Below, in pieces: positions 55,029-63,526 of a DNA stretch of 64,000 nucleotides. The notes beneath the pieces were generated by a model. The model did not search any database, was not told the DNA's origin, and was given only the letters and a program-made list of their open reading frames with translations. The stretch lies in contig NZ_QLLL01000006.1 of NCBI RefSeq assembly GCF_003259335.1, positions 124,001-188,000 on the forward strand, in the 5' to 3' direction. Position 1 is the first letter of the stretch. Every line of letters begins with the position of its first letter. The translations under genes and the position numbers were made by a program. The stretch is from Chitinophaga skermanii (lineage in GTDB: Bacteria; Bacteroidota; Bacteroidia; Chitinophagales; Chitinophagaceae).

Positions 55029-57695
55029 TTGTCTATAAAACACCTATTATTGATGTATCTACTGTTAGTGCCCGCGCTTTTAATAGCGCAGCAAACAGTA
55101 CCTGTCAATGGTTTTGTGAAAGACAGTACCGGTCGTCCTGTTGTAGCAGCAACTGTTACCATCATAACTGAAAATGGGGCCGGTATTGCTTTTACTAAAA
55201 CCGGGTCGCGGGGAGAATTTGCTTGCCAGTATAATGGAGAAGGGGTAGCTATAAAAATTACAGCATTGGGGTATCAACCATTGATTGTACCTGTTACAGC
55301 GGCAAATGGTACTTATGAACTGGTATTGAGGAAAGTGGAGCAACAGCTGAAGGAAGTGGTGGTGAAATCGAATACGAAAGTATCGTTATCGAGTGATACA
55401 TTGAAGTACAGGGTAAATGCATTTAAAGAGAATAATGATCGCGTGATTGCTGATTTGATAGCTCGCTTACCTGGAATACAAGTAGATGATAAAGGTGGCA
55501 TTAGTTATAATGGTAAACCCATTACGAATGTTTACATTGATGGCGACAACCTCCTCGATGGCAAATATAGGATTGCCACGAATAATGTGCCTGTTAATGC
55601 AGTAGAACAAGTACAAGTTATTGAACGCGACCAACCAGTGAAAGCGCTAAATGGGTACGTTGTAACCAATAACGTATCCCTAAACCTCAAACTCACTGAA
55701 AACGCCCGTACAATGTCGATCATTACAGGTTTCGTAGGGGCGGGCAACAAAGCCTATCATGCCGAGTTGAACAACCTGGTTTTCTCCCGAAACGTCAAAA
55801 GCATCAACAATCTAAAAACCAATAACATTGGCGTTAACCTTGAGACAGAGAACACAGATATAGGTGTATCGCTCAATAATAGTGATATTGAATTAAAGAA
55901 GCCGCTTCCCTATCTTTCCATGGGTGACGAAATCACACCTCAACTTCCACAACAGTATTACTTAATGAATAACGACAATGCTGGGAATGTAAACCTATTA
56001 TTCAAAGTTAAAAATGAGTGGTCGTTACGATTGAATGCTGCTGCCATGTATTTGAAAAGAAATTACAACTACAATAACGCATTCTCCTACTATTTTTCAA
56101 AAGAAGATACCGTTCGATACAATGAAATTCAAGACAATATCAATAAACTCACACATTTTCAATTGCAAGCGCAAGTAGAAAAAAACAGTGCTAATATTTA
56201 TTTCAAATCTATCACCAAGCTCGATTTGCCCAAATGGAAACGAAATGGTGGTACCACCCAAAACAACGAAACCTTCCAACAGTTTTTACCAACGGATTAT
56301 TTATCGGCTAGCAATGAAAGCAAAATTGTAAAAGCATTGGGAACAGATCAATTGATTTCCTACAACTCTATAGTGCAGTATTATACAACAAAAGAAAACC
56401 TTCGCATATTACCCGGTGTGCAAGCCGACATTGTAAATGACACTGTAGCGTTTCTACAGTTGCAACAAATGTTACACACTACCAATTGGTTTATCAATCA
56501 ATCCGGCACTTACAAAACGAAGTTTAGCAGGATTATTTTATCTGCGAGTGTGGGTGTATCATTGGAAAAGAATGCTTTAGCATCTGGTTTATACAAAACC
56601 GATAGTGCAAGTATTACAAGCCAAGTAGGAACAAGGTTCCGAAACGATCTACACTTTCAGAACTTGGGCTGGTATGGGAAAGCATCCATCATTTACCTAT
56701 TACCCAAAGGATCTATCCGCTTGGAAGCTAGCCCAACTTATAGCTTCGTTCAATATAACGGGGCATTAAAAAGTGCAGCTACTAAAAACCAATACTTCTT
56801 GGCGAACCCGGAATTAGAATTTAGAAAAAATATGGGTCGCTTTGGAGAGCTGAACTTCCGGTTCTTACAACAACGCACTTTTGGGCAAATCAATGATATT
56901 TACCCAGGTACCATATTGGTAAATTACCGCCAGTTTAATGCTAATGAAACACCGCTTCCCACTACAGATATTAGCACTTTAGGATTACGCTATTCATATC
57001 GAAAACCCATTAGCATGTTGTTTTACAATCTCTATGCAGGGTATGATTATACGCAGCAAAACTTTATGTATGCTTATGCCGTAGATAGCGGAGCAACCAA
57101 GGTAGTCGCAGTTGATTACCCTAATAAGATACATAAATACACATTGAATGGTAATATTTCGAAGTTCGTGTTCTTTTTAAACACCAACTTATCTGCAAAT
57201 ATAAACGCCAGTTTAACAGAAGGGAAAACATTGTTCAATAATGAACTAACACCCTTCAAATCTTACAATACTAACCTAGCTATTACTGCGCGGAAAAAAC
57301 TATTCACCCAACTCACTATTTCTGCCACAGGAGAATTAGGCAGCATTATTCAACAACAACGCATTTCGAAAGATAATACGATTGAAACAACAACAAGTAT
57401 TAATAAACTAAAAACAGAACTGTTACATGGAGTAAGCAATACAATATCGTACCGGTTAGCCTACAACCTTACCAGCTATAAGCAGTCGCAACAACAAAAT
57501 GTACATAACAGCTTCTTGGATGTTACATTAAAATACGCCCCGCGTAAATGGAAGAGTTATTTCGAGGTTCAGTGCATTAACTTGTTGAATCAACAGGAGT
57601 ATCGGCAAGTTAAGTCGACTGTTAACCAGTTATCGATATTGGAATTGCCTTTAAGAGAGTGTACTATTATGGTGAAATATCTGTTTGGGTTTTAG
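55029..57695 (+). CDS. TonB-dependent receptor-like outer-membrane protein
   Basis: 888 residues. Signal peptide ending LLIAQ; the start is TTG at 55029 because the next ATG (55053) leaves no positive residue before the hydrophobic core. A carboxypeptidase-regulatory-like domain (about 24-110, VNGFVKDSTGRPVVAATVTI) is followed by a plug (ADLIARLPGIQVDDKGGISYNGKPI) and a long beta barrel. Pairing with GLPGLI suggests a shared envelope role, perhaps transport of peptide or metal compounds; this is inference. Confidence 0.88.
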   Translation: MSIKHLLLMYLLLVPALLIAQQTVPVNGFVKDSTGRPVVAATVTIITENGAGIAFTKTGSRGEFACQYNGEGVAIKITALGYQPLIVPVTAANGTYELVLRKVEQQLKEVVVKSNTKVSLSSDTLKYRVNAFKENNDRVIADLIARLPGIQVDDKGGISYNGKPITNVYIDGDNLLDGKYRIATNNVPVNAVEQVQVIERDQPVKALNGYVVTNNVSLNLKLTENARTMSIITGFVGAGNKAYHAELNNLVFSRNVKSINNLKTNNIGVNLETENTDIGVSLNNSDIELKKPLPYLSMGDEITPQLPQQYYLMNNDNAGNVNLLFKVKNEWSLRLNAAAMYLKRNYNYNNAFSYYFSKEDTVRYNEIQDNINKLTHFQLQAQVEKNSANIYFKSITKLDLPKWKRNGGTTQNNETFQQFLPTDYLSASNESKIVKALGTDQLISYNSIVQYYTTKENLRILPGVQADIVNDTVAFLQLQQMLHTTNWFINQSGTYKTKFSRIILSASVGVSLEKNALASGLYKTDSASITSQVGTRFRNDLHFQNLGWYGKASIIYLLPKGSIRLEASPTYSFVQYNGALKSAATKNQYFLANPELEFRKNMGRFGELNFRFLQQRTFGQINDIYPGTILVNYRQFNANETPLPTTDISTLGLRYSYRKPISMLFYNLYAGYDYTQQNFMYAYAVDSGATKVVAVDYPNKIHKYTLNGNISKFVFFLNTNLSANINASLTEGKTLFNNELTPFKSYNTNLAITARKKLFTQLTISATGELGSIIQQQRISKDNTIETTTSINKLKTELLHGVSNTISYRLAYNLTSYKQSQQQNVHNSFLDVTLKYAPRKWKSYFEVQCINLLNQQEYRQVKSTVNQLSILELPLRECTIMVKYLFGF

Positions 57696-57753
57696 TATAG
57701 GATAGCTTTGATTATTGATTGTTTGAGTATGTTCATACGTCATTTCCTCAATC

Positions 57754-57780
57754 AAAAAGGTCGGTGTAAGCCGGCCTTTT
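57754..57780 (+). terminator. terminator of the GLPGLI-receptor operon
   Basis: AAAAAGGTCGG pairs with CCGGCCTTTT across a short loop, with one GT pair. T-run on both strands. Confidence 0.8.
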
Positions 57781-57807
57781 GTCTTACCTGTTGATCATAA
57801 TAGTATT

Positions 57808-60800
57808 TTATACAATTTCCTTTTTCAACAATCTACTGATGTCACTAAATACACCCGCACTACGCCAAGCAGCTTCATTTCCAATTACGTAACATAATGA
57901 TTTTGCGCGTGTGAGTGCCACATTCGCAATATTCGGTTTCCCTCCTGCCCAATTTCTTGTCCCATTCATATCATCACCACTTGCACCTAGTACGAATATT
58001 ACAGCAACAGCTTCCCGTCCTTGTACAGTATGTACTGTACCTACTTGTTCATATACCCAAGTATGGGGATCATTTTCCCAGCCAGCTAATACATTAGAAT
58101 CAAGGATTAATTTACGTAAATGATCAACAACCATTGTAAACGGGGATACAATATATAGATTGGGTTTTACATTGTTCGACCTCAATTTTTGTAATAAGTC
58201 GATGACTACGTATCCCTCTTCTGGGGACCACTTCGTTTCGGAAATAGATTGTACATCCAACCACCTCGAATCTCCTAAGACTTTTTGAATTAAGTTAGCT
58301 TTAGGGGTAGGTTTTGCATGAATCATTAATCTATCATAAGCAATTGCATTAGCAATGGAGAACATTGGGTTATCACATCTTCGATGAACAAGCAATGGTA
58401 ATCCTACTTTTCGAGTACCTGTACGTCCTTCAATATTAGTACTATATGCCGATATATTATCAGCAATTGTTTGAACAGATGCAACCGGAGCATTATATAT
58501 AGAAGGGTCTACGGAAAGCTTTTTTGCAATAGCCGTTGTGAGTGTAGATGGTAATGTTACTACAGGTTCAATCTGTGCTGGATCGCCTACAATTATAGCT
58601 TTTTTTGTCCGAAGCAAAGCACCTACTGCAGCTTGGGGTAATGCTTGCCCAGCTTCATCAATTAGTAAATAACCTAAACTATTTAGGGGAAGATTATAAA
58701 ACATTCTTTCAACAGAGGCAAACGTCGTAGAAATACAAGGTACCACTAAGAAAAAACTACTCCAAACACTTTTTACCAATTCTTTTTGTTCTTTTGAATC
58801 GAACTCGGTATTTGATAGTATTTGCATACAAATACCCAAATTATGCTTTAATGGGTTAGCCGCTGCGTCTATAAAGGCTTTATGAAGTTTTATCGCGGCG
58901 ATAAAAACTTCATCACGAAGTAATTGTGTTTCCTTATTACACCAAGGAGAAGTGGTTTGTTGTTCTTGTTGACTTAGCTTATAGAAATCATCATCTATAA
59001 AATGCCCGTCCACTTTGGTCCGTACCTTCTCTATTTTTTGACGGCAAGATGCTATTTTCCTTTCAAGAGCATGACGCTCTAATAATAACTTGTGCAAATG
59101 AGCAGCGATTTTTTTTATTTGCTTTTCTGCATCCCTAATTAAGTGGTCATTTTTCTTAATTTTTTGTTGAATGAGTTTTATATCTAGTTCTAATAAGGCT
59201 AATTGTTGTAGCCACAAACGGTATTTTTTCGTTTTAAAAAGGCGCGCCCAAAAACCAGGCTTACCGGCTTGCAATTGTAATTTTTCTTTTTGTAGTTGTA
59301 GCACTTCTTCTTCATACAATGAGCTTTGGGATGCTGCGCTATGTAAATGAGCTTCGCAGTTCTCTTGATCACTTTCTATAGCAAGTATAGCTTGTCTAAT
59401 ATTTGATTCCTCTGATAATAATTCCTTTAATGTTTGTAATTTTTTTCTTGCCGCGTCCAACTCCTTTAAGCTCAAAGCACATTTTGCCTTTGCATTCTCA
59501 AAATTCTCCCTTGCAATAAGCCAGTTTTGTAACGCATCTGAAGAATTTTTAGGATGGTCTATTTCTTGAATAATAGTTGGAATTTCTTGATATACTTCTC
59601 CATTTTCTGTATACTTATCAACGATTTGGGGGTATCCTTGTACTTCACTTAAATAGGTTGACATACCTACATCTTTATCCCACCAAAAATGCTGCTTAAA
59701 ACGGCTCTTATTTGAGCCATTTCCTAATACGGCAGCAATTAAACCCCATCCTTCCTTTTCTAATACTTTAGTAGCTAAACATGGAAACAAGCGTAATTCA
59801 TTTGCATCGTTGGCAATTGCCTCCATACTTGGCAATTCTGAACTTATATTCTCAACAGCTTTATTATTTGACGAAGCAATAACCATTTCAAAGCCACATA
59901 ATGCATCATCTAATTCAAAAAACTTTAGAAATGCTGCCCCAACATTCAACCGTTGATCTGTAGCTTTAAAAGCTTTCATTGGATCATCGTATGTTAACAT
60001 TTTATCTGCTCTTTTGATAATTATACCCGCCACAACGTCTCTAAGCAAGGTTGTTTTACCAGTGCCTGGAGGACCATTAACAGCTAATATGTCACCATCT
60101 TTAATTTCTCTCAAAGCAGCATTTACTGCCGCTTGTTGTAATAAAACTAATGGATGACGATTAGGACCTGGCCATCGACCTAAAGGAATGTTCTTTGGAG
60201 CAATCAATTCATCCAATACAGGAATATTCTTTAGCAAATCGATCGGATTATTATGCGCCGCAGATAAATATTTTGTCAATAAAGTTGGCACATTTCTTTC
60301 ATTAACTAATTGCTGCGCTTTCATAAGGTCGTTAATATAAAAGCTATTTAATAACAAAGGAGCAGGCATATTATCACCCTTCCCATATTCATATGTTGTA
60401 ATTACAAATGCCTCTTCCAAGAGATAAGTAGCGTCTATTCCTATTTCCTTTATTAAATATTGGCTAAGTTCTTCAATAGTTTGCCTACTGATTGGTAAAG
60501 GACTTCCCTCTTCATCATATTTTGAAAGAATCTTTGTGATAGCTTTCTGCCATTCAGCTTCAACATCTGCCCATTTTGACAAAGCTGTTAATGATTTAGA
60601 TAATGCATGTACAAAACCATATGCAAAACTTGCAATACTTTGTTGTAACGGTACACCATTTTCATTCAATAAAATTGAACTAATAATAGCTTTACCTTTG
60701 GCTTGTGGACGTTCGGGAACTTTATCTGCATAAACATTTACTAATGCGTGAATAGCTTTTTCAAAATCAATTGTATTGATTACCAAGTGAAAATAAAGAC

Positions 60801-60981
60801 GGTACTTATCCTTTTGGTATTTATCAACATCTTCCCATGGTAAAGCACCTTCATTTTTTAAGGGTATATATGTTCCAAATGGACTCGTTACTAAATCTTT
60901 ATACTTTCTAAAGGTTTGGGGAGAAAGTACTTCAAACGCTAACCAAGCATTTAAAATTTCATTGGGTTTATTACTGTACAT
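57808..60981 (-). CDS. superfamily 1 helicase (DNA2/NAM7-like) with coiled-coil insert
   Basis: About 1057 residues from the ATG at 60981 (MYSNKPNEILNAW); an upstream ATG at 61053 adds an unlikely basic, Cys-containing stretch. Residue numbers below count from 61053. Motif I NGPPGTGKTTLL is near 326, motif II LLIDEAGQALPQ near 790, motif III VGDPAQIEP next, motif V/VI VHTVQGREA and VALTRAK near 1007-1060. About 500-720 is a long charged coiled coil between motif Ia and II. The N-terminal 300 residues form a domain I cannot name. NAM7-type helicases unwind RNA or DNA 5'-to-3'. It stands alone, which with its size would suit a defence gene, but no partner is seen. Confidence 0.88.
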   Translation of the reverse strand: MYSNKPNEILNAWLAFEVLSPQTFRKYKDLVTSPFGTYIPLKNEGALPWEDVDKYQKDKYRLYFHLVINTIDFEKAIHALVNVYADKVPERPQAKGKAIISSILLNENGVPLQQSIASFAYGFVHALSKSLTALSKWADVEAEWQKAITKILSKYDEEGSPLPISRQTIEELSQYLIKEIGIDATYLLEEAFVITTYEYGKGDNMPAPLLLNSFYINDLMKAQQLVNERNVPTLLTKYLSAAHNNPIDLLKNIPVLDELIAPKNIPLGRWPGPNRHPLVLLQQAAVNAALREIKDGDILAVNGPPGTGKTTLLRDVVAGIIIKRADKMLTYDDPMKAFKATDQRLNVGAAFLKFFELDDALCGFEMVIASSNNKAVENISSELPSMEAIANDANELRLFPCLATKVLEKEGWGLIAAVLGNGSNKSRFKQHFWWDKDVGMSTYLSEVQGYPQIVDKYTENGEVYQEIPTIIQEIDHPKNSSDALQNWLIARENFENAKAKCALSLKELDAARKKLQTLKELLSEESNIRQAILAIESDQENCEAHLHSAASQSSLYEEEVLQLQKEKLQLQAGKPGFWARLFKTKKYRLWLQQLALLELDIKLIQQKIKKNDHLIRDAEKQIKKIAAHLHKLLLERHALERKIASCRQKIEKVRTKVDGHFIDDDFYKLSQQEQQTTSPWCNKETQLLRDEVFIAAIKLHKAFIDAAANPLKHNLGICMQILSNTEFDSKEQKELVKSVWSSFFLVVPCISTTFASVERMFYNLPLNSLGYLLIDEAGQALPQAAVGALLRTKKAIIVGDPAQIEPVVTLPSTLTTAIAKKLSVDPSIYNAPVASVQTIADNISAYSTNIEGRTGTRKVGLPLLVHRRCDNPMFSIANAIAYDRLMIHAKPTPKANLIQKVLGDSRWLDVQSISETKWSPEEGYVVIDLLQKLRSNNVKPNLYIVSPFTMVVDHLRKLILDSNVLAGWENDPHTWVYEQVGTVHTVQGREAVAVIFVLGASGDDMNGTRNWAGGKPNIANVALTRAKSLCYVIGNEAAWRSAGVFSDISRLLKKEIV

Positions 60982-61107
60982 ACGCGTTTTTTTACTATAA
61001 ATCGCACACTGTAAAAATGGAGAAAAAGGGTTAGGGCACAATACTCCCTGCATTATTAGAAACGAATATAAACAATATCAATTAAATCAATGCAATGTAA
61101 TAACAAA

Positions 61108-61140
61108 ACAAAAAGCCGCTCCTATAAATAGAAGCGGCCT
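61108..61140 (-). terminator. terminator of the fabF-like gene
   Basis: GCCGCT (61115-61120) pairs with AGCGGC (61133-61138). On the minus strand TTTTTG follows. A short but well-placed hairpin. Confidence 0.65.
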
Positions 61141-61159
61141 TACCAAACATCCAATATTT

Positions 61160-62401
61160 CTATACTCCTTTAAACACCACGATGCCATTATGCCCACCAA
61201 AGCCAAAAGTATTACTCATGGCAACTTTTATAGGCTTATGCAGCGCTACTTTGCGAACAATTTGCATGCCTTCCGGAATTTCCGCATCGGGCTGCTCCAA
61301 ATTGATCGTTGGTGGAACAATACCATCCCGAATCGCTAACACACTAGCAATCGCCTCGATAGCACCTGCTGCACCCAGCAAATGCCCGGTCATCGATTTT
61401 GTAGCACTGATATGTGCGCGATCGAAGTTGCCGGCTAATAAGTTTGAGATTGCTTTTAGCTCGCTGATATCCCCAACCGGCGTTGAAGTAGCATGTGCAT
61501 TAATGTAATCCACATCTCCTGCATTCAAGTTAGCATCCTGCAAAGCAAGACGCATAGCCATATTTGCACCTTCTCCTTCTGGATGCGTAGCTGTCATGTG
61601 GTACGCATCAGCTGTCATAGAGGCACCGGCCACTTCTGCATAAATGTGCGCACCACGTGCAACTGCATGTTCATACTCTTCAAGAATAAGTGTTCCTGCT
61701 CCCTCTCCCATGAGGAAACCATCACGATCCACATCAAACGGCCTGCTGGCAGCTGTAGGATCGTCGTTACGGGTTGTCATGGCCTTCATCGAACAGAAGC
61801 CGCCAATAGAAGCACTCGTAATAGGAGCTTCGGAGCCCCCGGTAACAATTACCTTCGCTTTTCCCCAGCGGATGTAATTCAATGCATCCATGATAGCGGT
61901 ATTAGATGTGGCACATGCCGATACCGTTGTATAGTTAATTCCTTTAAAACCATATTGGATAGAAATCATGCCCGACGCCATGTTGGCGATCAACTTCGGT
62001 ACGAAGAAAGGCGAAAAGCGGGGCGTTCCATCGCCAGTAGCATATTCCGTTACTTGTTCTTCAAAGGTTTGCATGCCGCCTTCCCCTGAACCCCAAATCA
62101 CGCCAATATCATAAGGATTCATCGTTGATACGTCGAGCTTAGCATCGGCCAAGGCTTCTGCTGTAGCCACCAACGCATATTGCGTAAAAGGGTCGGTTCG
62201 CTTAATCACCGATTTATCCAAATGCTGCGACACATCAAAGTTTTTCAGCTCGCACGCGATTTGCGTTCTAAAGTGCGTGGGATCAAACTTCGTAATACGC
62301 GCAGCGCCACTTTTACCGGCCACTAAATGTTGCCAAAAATCGGCGACGTTATTACCAAGCGGGGTCAACGCCCCTAATCCTGTTATTACGACACGTTTCA
62401 T
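61160..62401 (-). CDS. fabF: beta-ketoacyl-ACP synthase II
   Basis: 413 residues from the ATG at 62401. It condenses malonyl-ACP with acyl-ACP in fatty-acid elongation. The N-terminus RVVITGLGALTPLGNN, the nucleophile Cys in TTVSACATSN, the His of NAHATSTPVGD and the Lys/His of KSMTGHLLGAAG are all present, so the Cys-His-His triad is intact. No acpP or other fab genes are near, so this may be a second, specialised KAS. It diverges from an HxlR regulator with shared operators. Confidence 0.9.
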   Translation of the reverse strand: MKRVVITGLGALTPLGNNVADFWQHLVAGKSGAARITKFDPTHFRTQIACELKNFDVSQHLDKSVIKRTDPFTQYALVATAEALADAKLDVSTMNPYDIGVIWGSGEGGMQTFEEQVTEYATGDGTPRFSPFFVPKLIANMASGMISIQYGFKGINYTTVSACATSNTAIMDALNYIRWGKAKVIVTGGSEAPITSASIGGFCSMKAMTTRNDDPTAASRPFDVDRDGFLMGEGAGTLILEEYEHAVARGAHIYAEVAGASMTADAYHMTATHPEGEGANMAMRLALQDANLNAGDVDYINAHATSTPVGDISELKAISNLLAGNFDRAHISATKSMTGHLLGAAGAIEAIASVLAIRDGIVPPTINLEQPDAEIPEGMQIVRKVALHKPIKVAMSNTFGFGGHNGIVVFKGV

Positions 62402-62415
62402 ATACAATAATTAAA

Positions 62416-62477
62416 ACCACTTGCTTTTTACAAGTAGTTGCAAATATACGCCATACTACTTTATTTTTGCAAGTGGT
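62416..62477. promoter_or_regulatory. double operator with overlapping divergent promoters (fabF/hxlR)
   Basis: Operator 1: ACCACTTG-N7-CAAGTAGT (62416-62438). Operator 2: ACTACTTT-N7-CAAGTGGT (62455-62477). Each is a dyad, and together they are mirror images about 62446.5. The HxlR-gene promoter is TTG (62438-62440), 21 bases, TATTTTTG (62462-62469). The fabF promoter on the minus strand is TTG (62472-62470), 21 bases, TATATTTG (62448-62441). Operator 2 covers the HxlR -7 and the fabF -33, operator 1 lies just downstream of the fabF -7. Confidence 0.78.
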
Positions 62478-62494
62478 ATCAAACAATTAACAAA

Positions 62495-62911
62495 ATGCGT
62501 TCCGGTTGCCCACTTAATTACGGTTTGGAGATCTTCGGTGATAAATGGACTTTACTCATTATCCGCGACCTCATGTTCTTTAATAAAAAATATTACAACG
62601 AATTCTTACAGTCAGAAGAAGGTATTTCCACCAATATTCTTGCCGATCGACTGCAATTATTGGAAAAAAACAAGTTCATTCGTAAAGAAAAGGACGGTGA
62701 ACATAAGCAAAAAATCATCTACCGCCTCACCCAAAAAGGAATAGACCTAATGCCCTTATTAATGGAAATAGGCCTGTGGTCCGATAAGTATGCCGGCTCT
62801 CATCTTCATCCAGGGCGAGATATTATTATCGGCGACGTTAAAGAGAATAAAGCGAAAGGACTCAAAAAAATGTTTGCTAAACTTGAAAAAGAACACTTAA
62901 CAGGATGTTAA
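62495..62911 (+). CDS. HxlR family regulator with N-terminal Cys
   Basis: 138 residues from the ATG at 62495; a longer frame from a TTG runs back through the promoter and is rejected. The winged-helix signature YGLEIFGDKWTLLIIRDL and the wing (DGEHKQKIIYRLTQKG) identify HxlR. Cys5 in MRSGCPL corresponds to the conserved redox-active cysteine of electrophile sensors such as YodB and HypR, so thiol-reactive compounds may be the signal. The double operator over both promoters predicts control of itself and fabF. Confidence 0.9.
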   Translation: MRSGCPLNYGLEIFGDKWTLLIIRDLMFFNKKYYNEFLQSEEGISTNILADRLQLLEKNKFIRKEKDGEHKQKIIYRLTQKGIDLMPLLMEIGLWSDKYAGSHLHPGRDIIIGDVKENKAKGLKKMFAKLEKEHLTGC

Positions 62912-63112
62912 TTATTGGGCTGTCATCGCGTTGTTCGCTGCCGATCTTTGCTTGCCACGCTCGCTTCAGCAGCAGTATGGGACTGAACTAGTATATATGC
63001 ATTATTTTATACCAACAAATACTTGTTACCACGTATAAAATAAACAGTATGAAATCCAATATATAAGCGTACATTTAATTTCTGCTCATTTATAAACTTG
63101 GTCAGCTCTCCC

Positions 63113-63526
63113 ATGCAACAACCCACTTTCAAAATATTATTAGCGGATGATGATCAAGATGATCAAATTATTCTGATAGAAGCGCTGCAAGAAGCCCAGC
63201 CCTTTATAGACATTGCAACGGTATTTAACGGTAAAGAAGCCATTCAATATCTTTCCACCCTTTCTCCGTCCGACTATCCAAATTTGATTATTCTCGATTA
63301 CAAAATGCCCATTTACAACGCAGCCGATGTGCTTTCTAAAATGGAACCAGCTTATAAAGGTATTCCAACTGTTGTTTGGAGTACTTCAAATCAATCCGAG
63401 CATATCGAACAATGTTTATCTCTCGGTGCGTTGAAATACTTCACAAAACCCAGCTCACAGCCTGAATTAAGCCAACTTGTTTCTGATATTTTCGTTATTT
63501 GCCAACCGCAGGTAGAAAAACTGTAA
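63113..63526 (+). CDS. single-domain response regulator
   Basis: 137 residues from the ATG at 63113; a TTG five codons earlier is less likely. Receiver only: acids in LLADDDQDD, phospho-Asp in IILDYKMP (about 64), Thr/Ser in VVWSTS and Lys in YFTKPS. No output domain, as in Rcp1-type regulators that work with phytochrome-like kinases. Its last 32 bases overlap the end of the convergent histidine kinase gene. Confidence 0.93.
   Translation: MQQPTFKILLADDDQDDQIILIEALQEAQPFIDIATVFNGKEAIQYLSTLSPSDYPNLIILDYKMPIYNAADVLSKMEPAYKGIPTVVWSTSNQSEHIEQCLSLGALKYFTKPSSQPELSQLVSDIFVICQPQVEKL

Noticed and set aside
62438..62494. N-terminal extension of the HxlR protein from a TTG
   Set aside because: It runs through the -33, -7 and operator 2, and the family N-terminus begins at the ATG at 62495.
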